Source of the DNA: Myroides albus
GTDB lineage: Bacteria > Bacteroidota > Bacteroidia > Flavobacteriales > Flavobacteriaceae
Direction of reading: 5' to 3'
Length of the DNA stretch: 64,000 bases
Assembly: GCF_009711045.1 (NCBI RefSeq)
Contig: NZ_WMJX01000001.1
Coordinates: forward strand, 62,001 to 126,000
The notes below the pieces were generated by a model that had not been told where the DNA came from, made no database searches, and saw only the letters and a program-made list of their open reading frames with translations. This document shows, in pieces, positions 28,328-36,472 of the stretch. Numbering within the stretch: position 1 is the first letter of the stretch; every line of letters starts with the position of its first letter. A program made the position numbers and the translations under genes.

Positions 28328-29125
28328 CTAAAATTGGTAACCAAATCCTAAATTGACGTAAATGCTATACATATTAAAAGTTATGGCATCAAAGTCTTTT
28401 TTGAATAAGGGATTTAACCCCCAGTTTAGATCGGCAAATAGGCGAAAATGTTCATTCATCTTGTATTCACCCCCAAATTCTAACCCCCATTGAAATCGGT
28501 TTAATTCATTCGAAAAATCGTAGTCACCTTTGGCACTTTCTTCGAAGACAATAGGCGTACCAACGGGTGTGCCCTCACGCATTACTCCGTCGTATACATA
28601 GCCTGTGAAGTCCTTATCTATCAATCCAGAAAAGTAGAAACCGCCATAGACATTCCAGCTATTTGTCGCCTTCCACGTTGCTAAGACTGGAAAAGTAACG
28701 TAAGAGTTCTTCATTGTGGTCTTCACATTTCCTGTAAAATATCCTTTAGTCTGTTTGCCTTCTTCTCCATCTATTTGGGTATAGTAGTTCTTTACATTTG
28801 CATCAGTTTTCATTCCTCTGCCTTCAAATCGCAAACCTGTTCTAATTCCCCATTTTTGGCTTTCTGAAAACCATTTTGTAGTTGTAAATTCCAGACCAAG
28901 TTGCAGAGTTGGATTATAGCTGTTTACCTCTCTGATCGATGCTGGCATTCCAAGTGGAGTACTTCCTCCAACACTGAATTGTGCCCTCAGTTGGTGGTCC
29001 ATGTTTTCTTGGAAGAAGTTACGAAACTTCGAGGTAGTAGAAACCTCTGTATTCTCTTGAGCAAGGGCTGTAGTAGTACAGCAGCTTGCAACTAGCAGAA
29101 CGGTATATAAAAGTATATTTTTCAT
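28328..29125 (-). CDS. Outer-membrane beta-barrel protein, cassette copy 3
   Basis: ATG at 29125 is chosen; an in-frame TTG at 29143 would overlap the lipoprotein gene. The 265-residue protein has a signal peptide ending ALAQ, LRAQFSVGGSTPLGMPASIR and a barrel ending SIYVNLGFGYQF. It is the most divergent of the three paralogues in codons. Only 1 bp separates its start from the lipoprotein stop, implying translational coupling. Confidence 0.82.
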   Translation of the reverse strand: MKNILLYTVLLVASCCTTTALAQENTEVSTTSKFRNFFQENMDHQLRAQFSVGGSTPLGMPASIREVNSYNPTLQLGLEFTTTKWFSESQKWGIRTGLRFEGRGMKTDANVKNYYTQIDGEEGKQTKGYFTGNVKTTMKNSYVTFPVLATWKATNSWNVYGGFYFSGLIDKDFTGYVYDGVMREGTPVGTPIVFEESAKGDYDFSNELNRFQWGLEFGGEYKMNEHFRLFADLNWGLNPLFKKDFDAITFNMYSIYVNLGFGYQF

Positions 29126-29126
29126 C

Positions 29127-30218
29127 TTATTCGTCTTTGTCAAAAACCAATTCTATTTCATCTACCAGTAAGGTGCTTCCAATAGCCCCTGTGAAAAATG
29201 CTCCTTCTATACTCGAAGTCATGACTATAGTCAGCATGTAATCTCTTTGAGGGTCGTATGTCTTTCCAGGTAGTAATTCAAAAGGCACTTCAAACTCAGT
29301 CCAAGTGTTTGTCTCTTGTCTTAGTTCTTTTGGTATACGCGCAATGGCTATATTTCGAGGATCTTTAAAATTGTGATCTCCCGATAAGTAATTATTTTTC
29401 TTCTGCGTTTCAAAAATGATTGCGTAGATATCGAAGTCGTCTTTTTTATTTGGAACAGGTTTGAAATTCACATCTGTTACCACTTCACCAGCTTTATATT
29501 TATACACTCCACGGAGTGATTTGGGCATTTCTCCATTGTATGGCAGTCCAAATTTGGTTGATTTAACTGTATTTAGATAGTTTAGTTTAAATGTACCAAT
29601 GAATAGATTACCCGCAGCGATTGGATTACCCGTTTTGGCTGCGAAATCAGCTGTGTAAACCGTTTGCATTTTTACGGCAAGTCCTCCGCGACGTCCAGGA
29701 GCAATTGTAGTTGGGTATCCTTCAGGGGGAGTAGATCCAGCTATTGTAGCATATCCCTCATTGCCACTGTCCCAATCCATTATTTTATCTCCATTGGATC
29801 CAATCTCAAAAAAGCGATAATACCTGTCTTTATCTGTTAGTTCAGCATTATTGAAGGTGTATAAGGTACTTAATTCGTCTGACGTGAAACTTATTGTATA
29901 ATCTTTACGCCACTTTTTGTCTTGTGCAATAACAGTTACCTTTTGGCTGTTTCTAAAATCTCTTGTCAGGCCGTTTGGAGGATCTAACGTCGCATTAGGC
30001 GATACTATAAAAACAGGAGATTGATGTTCAAGGTCAATATTTGACTTGACTCTAAACTCCACTGTAGTATTCGTAATAATAGGTTCTGTCTTTAAGTATT
30101 CTGACGGAATGTATGCCTCTAAAATATCTGCATTTGTATCGAGTTCTTCCTCTTTAATACAACTAATTGTGATTATAGAAGATAGAAAAAGTAGACTAAG
30201 AGCGATTTTCCTAAACAT
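29127..30218 (-). CDS. Surface lipoprotein with PCMD-like domain, cassette copy 3
   Basis: A 363-residue lipoprotein with lipobox ITISC followed by IKEE. The Ig-like part (FIVSPNATLDPPNGLTRDF, KDYTISF) and PCMD-like part (YKYKAGEV, DIYAIIFE, GAIGSTLLVDEIELV) match copies 1 and 2. It is the first and most upstream gene of the whole minus-strand array. Confidence 0.8.
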   Translation of the reverse strand: MFRKIALSLLFLSSIITISCIKEEELDTNADILEAYIPSEYLKTEPIITNTTVEFRVKSNIDLEHQSPVFIVSPNATLDPPNGLTRDFRNSQKVTVIAQDKKWRKDYTISFTSDELSTLYTFNNAELTDKDRYYRFFEIGSNGDKIMDWDSGNEGYATIAGSTPPEGYPTTIAPGRRGGLAVKMQTVYTADFAAKTGNPIAAGNLFIGTFKLNYLNTVKSTKFGLPYNGEMPKSLRGVYKYKAGEVVTDVNFKPVPNKKDDFDIYAIIFETQKKNNYLSGDHNFKDPRNIAIARIPKELRQETNTWTEFEVPFELLPGKTYDPQRDYMLTIVMTSSIEGAFFTGAIGSTLLVDEIELVFDKDE

Positions 30219-30414
30219 AGTAAGTTGTTTTTATTACGATAGTGAATATACAAGTTTCTTGCCAATTTTTAGTTTTGTTTTATCACTTCCTGTGATGTCA
30301 AAGGTCATCAAGTCAGTGGAGAGTAGAGATAGAGTGTATCTGCCAAGGCTTTGAGGTATTGTAGGAGGACTTGTTATCGCTGTGTTCTAATATTGTTGAC
30401 AGGGTTATCGCATA

Positions 30415-30484
30415 GTGGTCGGCTAAAAAAGGTAATAAATAAGCCGATCACAAGCCGACCAAAAGCCGACCACAAGCCGACCAC
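30415..30484. repeat. Four phased 11-bp repeats with an inverted copy
   Basis: AAGCCGATCAC, AAGCCGACCAA, AAGCCGACCAC and AAGCCGACCAC follow each other without gaps at 30441, 30452, 30463 and 30474. GTGGTCGGCT at 30415-30424 is an inverted copy that could pair with any of them. The block is GC-rich in an AT-rich gap and lies about 200-270 bp upstream of the copy 3 start. Confidence 0.88.
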
Positions 30485-30640
30485 CATTTAAAAGGATGCC
30501 TAAAAGGTGGATTTAAAATGCGGGTAATAGGTGGTTTTATGGCCTTTTTTGTGTGATAAAGGTGTCGTTTGCTTGAAGTTTAATGGTTGTGAAGAGGAGT
30601 GATACTCAAAGGGGGGACTTTGGGTAAGAGTTATAAACCT

Positions 30641-30682
30641 AAAAAGGGACTATCTCATTGTTTTTTGAGATAGTCCCTTTTT
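30641..30682. terminator. Intrinsic terminator of the GNAT/nitrilase gene
   Basis: A perfect 17-bp stem (30641-30657 with 30666-30682) containing GGGACTATCTCA, with an 8-nt T-rich loop. A-run and T-run at the ends let it work on either strand; the minus-strand gene ends at 30705. Confidence 0.9.
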
Positions 30683-30704
30683 ATTGACGTATAGTTCAGT
30701 AGGT

Positions 30705-32231
30705 TTACTTTAATTTTCTTGTTTCATAGAGATCCAGTCTTCTGTCTTTCTTGATTTGCACACTACCGTGTTCGTGTAATTCTTTTAGTAAATCAACGTC
30801 AACGTCAACAATCAATGTCATTTCAGTATTTGGAGTAGCCTCTGCTTTAACCCCATTAGTAGGGAAAGCGAAATCAGAAGGCGTAAACACAGCAGCTTGA
30901 GCAAACTGTATATCCATGTTGTTTACTTTAGGCAAGTTACCAACACATCCTGCAATAGCAACATAGCACTCATTCTCAATGGCTCTTGCAGCAGCACAAC
31001 TGCGAACGCGTGAGTATCCATTTTGGGTATCGGTCAAGAATGGAACAAATAAGATATCCATACCTTGATCAGACATCAATCGCGATAATTCAGGGAACTC
31101 TACGTCATAACAAATCATAACGCCAATTTTTCCACAGTCGGTGTCGAAAGTCTGTATTTTCGAACCTCCTTGCATACCCCAATAGTGTACTTCGTTTGGC
31201 GTAATATGTATTTTTTGATACATTTCGTAGGATCCATCTCGCTTACATAAGAACCCTACGTTGTAAAGTGTTCCATCTACTAAGTGAGGCATACTACCCG
31301 TGATAATATTTATGTTGTAGGATATTGCAAATTCTTGAAACTTCTTGCGAATAGGCACAGTGTATCGGGCTAATTCTCGAATAGCCTCTGCTTCTGATAA
31401 GTGGTTGTAATCGGCCATTAGTGGAGCAGTAAATAGCTCAGGGAATAGCGCAAAGTCACTTTCGTAGTCAGATACTGCATTAATAAAGAATTCTGCTTGA
31501 TCAAAAAATTCATCTAAGTCGTTTAGGGGACGCATTTGCCATTGAATTAATCCAAGTCGAATAACACTTTTTTTGGTGTTAATTAACTGAACATCTTTTT
31601 CATAGTAAATATTGTTCCATTCAAGTAGGACAGCGTATTCTTTAGAGCTAACATCACCTTCAAGATAGTTGCGCATTAACCTTACCATGTGGAAGTCGTT
31701 AGCCAATTGGAAAGACATCACAGGGTCGTGAATTTCTTTGGTTTTTACTTTCTCAAGATACTGCTTTGGAGTCATTTCTTCAGCGTATTTTGAATAGTTG
31801 GGAATACGACCAGCAAATACAATAGATTTTAAATTCAGCTGTTCACATAATTCTTTACGGGCGTCGTATAAACGTCTTCCCAAACGCAAACCTCTATATT
31901 TAGGGTGAATAAACACATCGATACCATAAAGTACATTTCCTTTAGGGTTGTGCGTATTGAAGGTAGAATATCCCGTAATTTGATCATAAGTGTGCGCAGA
32001 CATCGCCTGCTTTTCATCAATAATTAAAGATAAAGCAGAACCTACCACGACATCATCTACTAAAATTACCAATTGACCTTCAGGAAAGACATTTAGCAAG
32101 TCAGCAATCTCCCCTTTATCCCAGTAAGGATCTTCCAATCCTTTGTAGGATTCCATCATCGAACGCTTCAATTCTATATAATCGTCAATCTGTAAATTTC
32201 TTAGTTCAACTTTATTAATTTGGTTTTCCAT
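30705..32231 (-). CDS. Fused GNAT acetyltransferase / carbon-nitrogen hydrolase
   Basis: ATG at 32231 is chosen over an in-frame TTG 15 bp upstream. Residues about 8-200 form a GNAT domain with the acetyl-CoA loop region HPKYRGLRLGRRLYDARKEL. Residues about 225-505 are a nitrilase-superfamily hydrolase with the Glu-Lys-Cys triad in FALFPELFT, YQKIHITPNE and GVMICYDVEFPELSR. The fusion is a known architecture, but its substrates are not established to my knowledge. Monocistronic. Confidence 0.9.
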   Translation of the reverse strand: MENQINKVELRNLQIDDYIELKRSMMESYKGLEDPYWDKGEIADLLNVFPEGQLVILVDDVVVGSALSLIIDEKQAMSAHTYDQITGYSTFNTHNPKGNVLYGIDVFIHPKYRGLRLGRRLYDARKELCEQLNLKSIVFAGRIPNYSKYAEEMTPKQYLEKVKTKEIHDPVMSFQLANDFHMVRLMRNYLEGDVSSKEYAVLLEWNNIYYEKDVQLINTKKSVIRLGLIQWQMRPLNDLDEFFDQAEFFINAVSDYESDFALFPELFTAPLMADYNHLSEAEAIRELARYTVPIRKKFQEFAISYNINIITGSMPHLVDGTLYNVGFLCKRDGSYEMYQKIHITPNEVHYWGMQGGSKIQTFDTDCGKIGVMICYDVEFPELSRLMSDQGMDILFVPFLTDTQNGYSRVRSCAAARAIENECYVAIAGCVGNLPKVNNMDIQFAQAAVFTPSDFAFPTNGVKAEATPNTEMTLIVDVDVDLLKELHEHGSVQIKKDRRLDLYETRKLK

Positions 32232-32390
32232 GATTTTTTGTTGCAATTTACAAAGATTTAAGGATAGGAAAAGGATAAATAATGTGAAAATTATACAAAA
32301 TTTATAAAAAATGGTCTATTTTTTGCTTGTAATTACATAGCGAGAAACCAATATATTTAACCATGCTCGCAGATTTAAAACCAAAAAACT

Positions 32391-32726
32391 ATGAGTTCAT
32401 TAAAAAATCGAGTTCAATTAATTGGACGTATTGGGCAAGACCCAGAAATTAAGCGTTTTGAAAAAGATAGTATTAGGGCAACTTTTTCGATTGCTATTAA
32501 TGAGGTGTATTACAATGAGAAGAACGAGAGGGTGGAGTCTACTCAATGGCACAATGTTGTAGCGTGGGGAAAAGTAGCTGAGATAGTTGAAAAATTTGCT
32601 TCAAAGGGTAGGGAAGTGGCTATTGAAGGCAAATTAGTTAATCGCACTTACACCGACAGTGAAGGCAATAAGAAATACATTACAGAAGTGGTAGTAGGAG
32701 AAATTTTACTCTTGGGTAGCAAGTAA
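32391..32726 (+). CDS. ssb: Single-stranded DNA-binding protein, short form
   Basis: The 111-residue protein is an OB-fold SSB (MSSLKNRVQLIGRIGQDPEI, TQWHNVVAWGKVAE, IEGKLVNRTYTDSEG). It ends right after the fold with VVGEILLLGSK. The flexible linker and acidic tip (DDxxF type) that recruit replication and repair proteins in other SSBs are missing, so this may be an accessory paralogue or one used in a special process. Confidence 0.9.
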   Translation: MSSLKNRVQLIGRIGQDPEIKRFEKDSIRATFSIAINEVYYNEKNERVESTQWHNVVAWGKVAEIVEKFASKGREVAIEGKLVNRTYTDSEGNKKYITEVVVGEILLLGSK

Positions 32727-32758
32727 TTAGAGATTTGAAAGATAATTGATTTATTATA

Positions 32759-32805
32759 AAAACAATGATAAACTCTATCAACGGAGTTTACATTGTTTTT
32801 TTTTG
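32759..32805 (+). terminator. Intrinsic terminator after ssb
   Basis: AACAATG and TAAACTC pair with GAGTTTA and CATTGTT (one bulged A), followed by a run of nine T. It lies 34 bp after the ssb stop. Confidence 0.88.
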
Positions 32806-32949
32806 TCAGATGTTTTTCGCACATCGATTGATTAGGATATATTGGAGTTTAGTCTCTGTGAAAAAGAATATAATCAATAGGCCTCATGGATACCGTATTG
32901 TTAGACGTTTAAAAAATAGTAACTTGCAGATTATTAAAAAGTAATTGAC

Positions 32950-33639
32950 GTGGTTTCTATTTTAGTCATTGAAGATGATATTCGCGTAGCAGAGTTATTG
33001 CAACGCAGTCTGGAAGAACAACAGTATAAGGTTGATGTAGCCTATGATGGTTATATGGGGCGAAAATTGGCTTTACAGAGGGAGTACAGCTTGATTATCA
33101 CAGACGTTATATTGCCCAAAATCAATGGCATTGATTTGTGTAAAGAACTAAAAAGAGAAATACCACAGGTTCCGATTATTATGCTTACGGCACTCGGTAC
33201 GACTGATGATAAAGTCGAAGGATTTGATGCTGGTGCAGATGATTATTTAGTCAAGCCTTTTGAAATTAGAGAATTGTATGTTCGCATTCGAGCGCTTATT
33301 AAGCGCTTTGAAAATAACAATCCCACAAAATCGAATATTTTGCGTTATGCAGATATGGAGCTTGATTTGAATGAAAAGAAGTTTAAACGATCTGGTCAAG
33401 AAATTCACTTAACTCCCAAGGAGTTTAACCTTCTTCAATATATGATGGAGAATCCTGAACGCGTATTGTCCCGCAGCGAGATATCCGAGAAGGTTTGGGA
33501 CACGCATTTCGATACAGGAACTAATTTTATCGATGTGTATATTAACTACTTGAGAAAAAAAGTAGAGATAGATACAGCAAATAAACTAATACATACTAAA
33601 TCGGGTATGGGCTTTATTTTGAAACAGAATGAAAATTAA
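32950..33639 (+). CDS. OmpR/PhoB-family response regulator
   Basis: A 229-residue two-domain regulator: receiver domain with acidic pocket EDD, phosphorylation site D52 (ITDVILPKINGIDLC) and VKPFEIREL; then a winged-helix DNA-binding domain (LTPKEFNLLQYMMENP, FIDVYINYLRKKVE). GTG at 32950 is the start that fits. The kinase overlaps its end by 11 bp. OmpR-type regulators bind direct repeats about 11 bp apart; such an array is found at 35569 upstream of mgtC. Confidence 0.93.
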   Translation: MVSILVIEDDIRVAELLQRSLEEQQYKVDVAYDGYMGRKLALQREYSLIITDVILPKINGIDLCKELKREIPQVPIIMLTALGTTDDKVEGFDAGADDYLVKPFEIRELYVRIRALIKRFENNNPTKSNILRYADMELDLNEKKFKRSGQEIHLTPKEFNLLQYMMENPERVLSRSEISEKVWDTHFDTGTNFIDVYINYLRKKVEIDTANKLIHTKSGMGFILKQNEN

Positions 33640-34987
33640 AACGAGGCTTACATTACTTTTTACTGTTTTAGTAGCGTCAATACTGCTTGTGTTCGCAGGG
33701 GTTATCTATTGGTCTTCTTCTCAGAATAGAGAAATTGAATTTTATGAAGAGCTCGAGAAAGAGGCAATTACAAAAGCTAAACTTTTTTTAGAGGCTAAAG
33801 TTAAGACTAACACCTTACACCGTATTTATTTGAATAATAGTCAGATTATCAACGAAGTTGAGGTGGCTATTTACAACAGTTCTTTTGAGTTGTTGTATCA
33901 CGACGATGTCGAAATTGACCGTGTTAAAGAAACGGACGAAATGCTGACCTCTATTTTAAAGTTGAATCAATTGCACTTTATGCAAGATGATTGGCAGGTT
34001 ATCGGCATGCTTTATAAGTACGATGGAAAAGATTATATCATTACTGCTACTGCCTTTGATGAATATGGATATACTAAGTTGCAAAACTTGTTTTATACCA
34101 TCATTGTATTGACTATTGTCTCCTTACTCGTTATCGCTTCTTTGGGTACCTTTTTTGCGAGTAGAGCACTAATGCCAATAAAGAAGATGATCAGTGAGGT
34201 AAATAAGATAACAGCTACTAACTTGGACTTGAGGCTGAGCAATGAACAAAATAAAGATGAATTAGCTGCCTTGGCTAATACCTTTAATGAAATGCTGAAT
34301 AGACTTGAAAGTTCCTTTGATAGTCAAAAGCAATTTGTTTCGAATATTTCTCATGAGTTGCGCACCCCTTTGGCTGCTATAATTGCTGAGTTAGACTTGG
34401 CATTGAATAAAGAGAATGAAAAAGAAGCGTATGTACAGACAATTCAAAATGCTTTAGCCGATGCCAAAAAGTTGGTAAAGTTATCTAATAGTTTATTGGA
34501 CTTTGCTAAGGCGAGTTATGATCCTACTGAGATTGTCTTTAAGGAAGTTAGAATTGATGAAATTATTTTGGATGCTTGTCAAAAATTGCAGAAGTCAAAT
34601 AGTACTTATAAGTTTAATTTCCTTATCGATGAATCTGTAGAGGAGGAGGAAATGATGATTGCTTCTGTAAATCCATATTTAATGGAGGTGGCGTTGATGA
34701 ACCTTTTGGAGAATGCTTGTAAGTATTCTGATAATCATCACGGAACAGTGAGTTTGTTTAATATCAGAGGTCGTTTAGTGATTAAGATAGCTGATAAGGG
34801 GATTGGGATGAGCGCAGAAGATATAGAGAAGATTTTTAAACCTTTCTATAGAGGAGATAACGGCAAGTATTTGGAGGGAAATGGCATTGGACTTTCACTG
34901 ACTAAGAAAGTGGTGGACTTGCACAAAGGAACTATTGCTGTTACTTCACAAGTAAATAAAGGAACCGAATTTGTAATCACTTTATAA
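33629..34987 (+). CDS. Sensor histidine kinase
   Basis: The 452-residue kinase has two membrane helices (about 8-28 and 154-178) enclosing a roughly 125-residue extracytoplasmic sensor domain rich in acidic residues. It continues with a HAMP segment, the phosphoacceptor H242 in ISHELRTPLAA and an ATPase domain (LENACKYSDN, DKGIGMS, GNGIGLSL). It is translationally coupled to the response regulator. The signal is unknown; the Mg-transport genes downstream make a divalent-cation signal an attractive guess. Confidence 0.92.
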   Translation: MKIKTRLTLLFTVLVASILLVFAGVIYWSSSQNREIEFYEELEKEAITKAKLFLEAKVKTNTLHRIYLNNSQIINEVEVAIYNSSFELLYHDDVEIDRVKETDEMLTSILKLNQLHFMQDDWQVIGMLYKYDGKDYIITATAFDEYGYTKLQNLFYTIIVLTIVSLLVIASLGTFFASRALMPIKKMISEVNKITATNLDLRLSNEQNKDELAALANTFNEMLNRLESSFDSQKQFVSNISHELRTPLAAIIAELDLALNKENEKEAYVQTIQNALADAKKLVKLSNSLLDFAKASYDPTEIVFKEVRIDEIILDACQKLQKSNSTYKFNFLIDESVEEEEMMIASVNPYLMEVALMNLLENACKYSDNHHGTVSLFNIRGRLVIKIADKGIGMSAEDIEKIFKPFYRGDNGKYLEGNGIGLSLTKKVVDLHKGTIAVTSQVNKGTEFVITL

Positions 34988-35124
34988 TTCAGTGGGCGTG
35001 TATTATTCGCTATTTAAAACGCATATCTTATTGTTATTTACTCCTTGAGTAGGCAAAAAACTGATTGGTTCAAACGGCTTTGTTTGAACGAGGGGCTCCT
35101 TCGAAATTTAGTCTAAAGATTACT

Positions 35125-35161
35125 AAGGGCACAAAGCGCATTTGTTGTTTTTTTGTGCCTT
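35125..35161 (+). terminator. Possible terminator of the two-component operon
   Basis: GGCACAAA (35128-35135) pairs with TTTGTGCC (35152-35159), with a T-run inside the 16-nt loop rather than after the stem. This is weak as a terminator and lies 140 bp after the kinase stop. Confidence 0.4.
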
Positions 35162-35568
35162 GACTCTTTTCTGTGAGAGTATTCTCCCTTGTGTTTTTTA
35201 TCACTTTAAATAACGTAGAGGGTGATGATAGCACTTTTAAAATAGCAGTTTTTTATTTCGTTAAATTCAACTGCTGTAGTTGATCGTTGACTTATCTTGT
35301 CAATTGATTAGAATTTTACCTCCTCTGTTTTGGTAAACCAAAATACGCGATAGACATATAAATGAGAATAAAGTATACGAGAATAGGCCTGATTTAGTAA
35401 TACAAGCATATAATAGTTTTGGTTGTACAGCTAATGAAGGGACTATGGAGTAGAATTGCTTTGCCGTATTTTGCTAATACAGATTTTGGGTTTATCCCTT
35501 TCGTTAATCTGGTGTATTGTCAACTTGTATATTGTCGAATGTGACTTAGACGATCAATTTTTCTGTTT

Positions 35569-35618
35569 TTCTAATAGAATTCTAATATTTTTCTAAAACC
35601 TTTCTAATAGCCTTCTCT
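35569..35618 (+). promoter_or_regulatory. Five 11-bp-phased hexamers, probable response-regulator binding array
   Basis: TTCTAA occurs at 35569, 35580, 35591 and 35602, and TTCTCT at 35613: five hexamers each separated by exactly 5 bp. The last ends 12 bp before the -7 box, so the array covers the -33 region. Hexamer-N5-hexamer direct repeats are the layout of PhoP boxes, and OmpR-family regulators in general use 11-bp units. Confidence 0.72.
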
Positions 35619-35630
35619 AAAGGCTTCCTT

Positions 35631-35638
35631 TACTTTTG
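35631..35638 (+). promoter_or_regulatory. Promoter -7 box of mgtC-mgtE
   Basis: TACTTTTG fits TAnnTTTG exactly. A -33 TTG is absent, consistent with a promoter that depends on an activator bound to the hexamers upstream. It gives a leader of about 110 nt. Confidence 0.65.
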
Positions 35639-35657
35639 CCACATCAAAAAATAAGAT

Positions 35658-35743
35658 ATGGACACAGAATCCTTTATAGTTATTCATTGTTAAACCATCC
35701 TGCTTAGTTGCTCATAATACATGTGATTGCTCAGTAGGAGCAA
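35658..35743 (+). promoter_or_regulatory. mgtC leader with mini-ORF and alternative hairpins
   Basis: An 11-codon frame, MDTESFIVIHC, runs 35658-35693. Two copies of TTGCTCA (35708-35714 and 35727-35733) can each pair with GAGCAA at 35738-35743, which overlaps a Shine-Dalgarno-like AGGAG (35736-35740). The near copy makes a tight 6-bp hairpin. Translation or ions could switch between pairings; this is inferred from sequence only. Confidence 0.4.
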
Positions 35744-35755
35744 AAAGTAAAAGTT

Positions 35756-36451
35756 ATGGCAATTTCAGTATTTATTTTAAGATTATTACTTGCTTTCGCA
35801 TTAGGTGCTTTGATCGGTGTAGAAAGACAAGTAAGACAGAAAAGCGCAGGATTGCGAACAAATACCTTAGTATGTATAGGTGCGGCTGGTTTTGTATTGA
35901 TGTCTTATCAGATTGGGGGTACAGCTGTAGGGAGAGTAGCTTCTTATGTTGTTAGTGGAATAGGTTTTTTAGGAGCAGGTGTGATCATGAAAGACGGATT
36001 TAGCATTCGCGGTTTGAATACAGCAGCTACTATTTGGTGTTCTGCTTCTGTTGGTTCTATGTGTGGAGTAGGACTGTGGAAAGAAGCAATCGTCATGACG
36101 GTATTGATTGTGGGAGCCCACTTGTTATTGCGTCCTTTAGGATCAGTTATTAATAAGCTTTCTTTTGAGTCAGAAAGCGATTCGTCAGAAGTACACTACG
36201 AGATAATTGTGGGTTGTAAGGAAGAAGTAGAGAATGCTATACGCGTAATGGTCTTACAACAGCTAAAATCTCAAAAGGATTTGCAAATGCGCTCATTGAA
36301 AAGTTCAGATAATGGCAATCCAGCTTTCTCGTATTTAAAATTTGAGATTTACTGTATTGGAAGGAAAGATGAGGTATTAGAGCAAATTACGAAGAAAGTT
36401 TCCTTAGAGTTTGGAGTGTCTGAAGTTTCTTGGGAACTAACAACTTATTAA
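35756..36451 (+). CDS. MgtC/SapB-family membrane protein
   Basis: The 231-residue protein has the MgtC N-terminal membrane domain (about residues 1-135: GALIGVERQVRQKSAGLRTNT, GIGFLGAGVIMKDG, RGLNTAATIWCSASVG) and a C-terminal ACT-like cytoplasmic domain. MgtC proteins support growth in low magnesium and modulate ATP synthase or other membrane proteins. It is followed by mgtE after 21 bp in an evident operon. Confidence 0.92.
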   Translation: MAISVFILRLLLAFALGALIGVERQVRQKSAGLRTNTLVCIGAAGFVLMSYQIGGTAVGRVASYVVSGIGFLGAGVIMKDGFSIRGLNTAATIWCSASVGSMCGVGLWKEAIVMTVLIVGAHLLLRPLGSVINKLSFESESDSSEVHYEIIVGCKEEVENAIRVMVLQQLKSQKDLQMRSLKSSDNGNPAFSYLKFEIYCIGRKDEVLEQITKKVSLEFGVSEVSWELTTY

Positions 36452-36472
36452 CCGATTAAAAACAGAAATGCG

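Larger units (their letters stand above)
30219..30704. other. Gap upstream of the cassette array
   Basis: The 486 bases hold no supported gene. They carry a GC-rich inverted copy and four tandem 11-bp repeats (30415-30484), and the terminator of the gene at 30705. A plus-strand open frame at 30046-30354 is mostly antisense to the lipoprotein gene. Confidence 0.7.
34988..35755. other. 768-bp gap between the two-component system and mgtC
   Basis: No gene is supported; a 36-codon frame at 35434-35544 has no supporting feature. The gap holds a perfect hairpin GTTCAAAC-GGCTTT-GTTTGAAC (35068-35089), a terminator-like hairpin (35125-35161), five phased TTCTAA-like hexamers (35569-35618), a promoter and the mgtC leader. 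Confidence 0.7.

Noticed and set aside
23661..30218. SusCD-type polysaccharide utilisation locus
   Set aside because: The barrels are about 260 residues, far too small for SusC, there is no TonB plug and no glycoside hydrolase nearby, and the lipoproteins are not SusD-like.
30046..30354. 102-codon plus-strand frame
   Set aside because: Mostly antisense to the lipoprotein gene at 29127-30218, low complexity (Ser/Val-rich), no signal or motif.
30441..30484. CRISPR array
   Set aside because: Units are only 11 bp without spacers, and no cas gene is present in the window.
32765..32944. 59-codon plus-strand frame filling the gap between ssb and the response regulator
   Set aside because: Its start lies inside the ssb terminator stem-loop and its first codons are the terminator T-run; composition is not protein-like.
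35434..35544. 36-codon frame in the two-component/mgtC gap
   Set aside because: No promoter, no hydrophobic or domain pattern; expected by chance in 768 bp.
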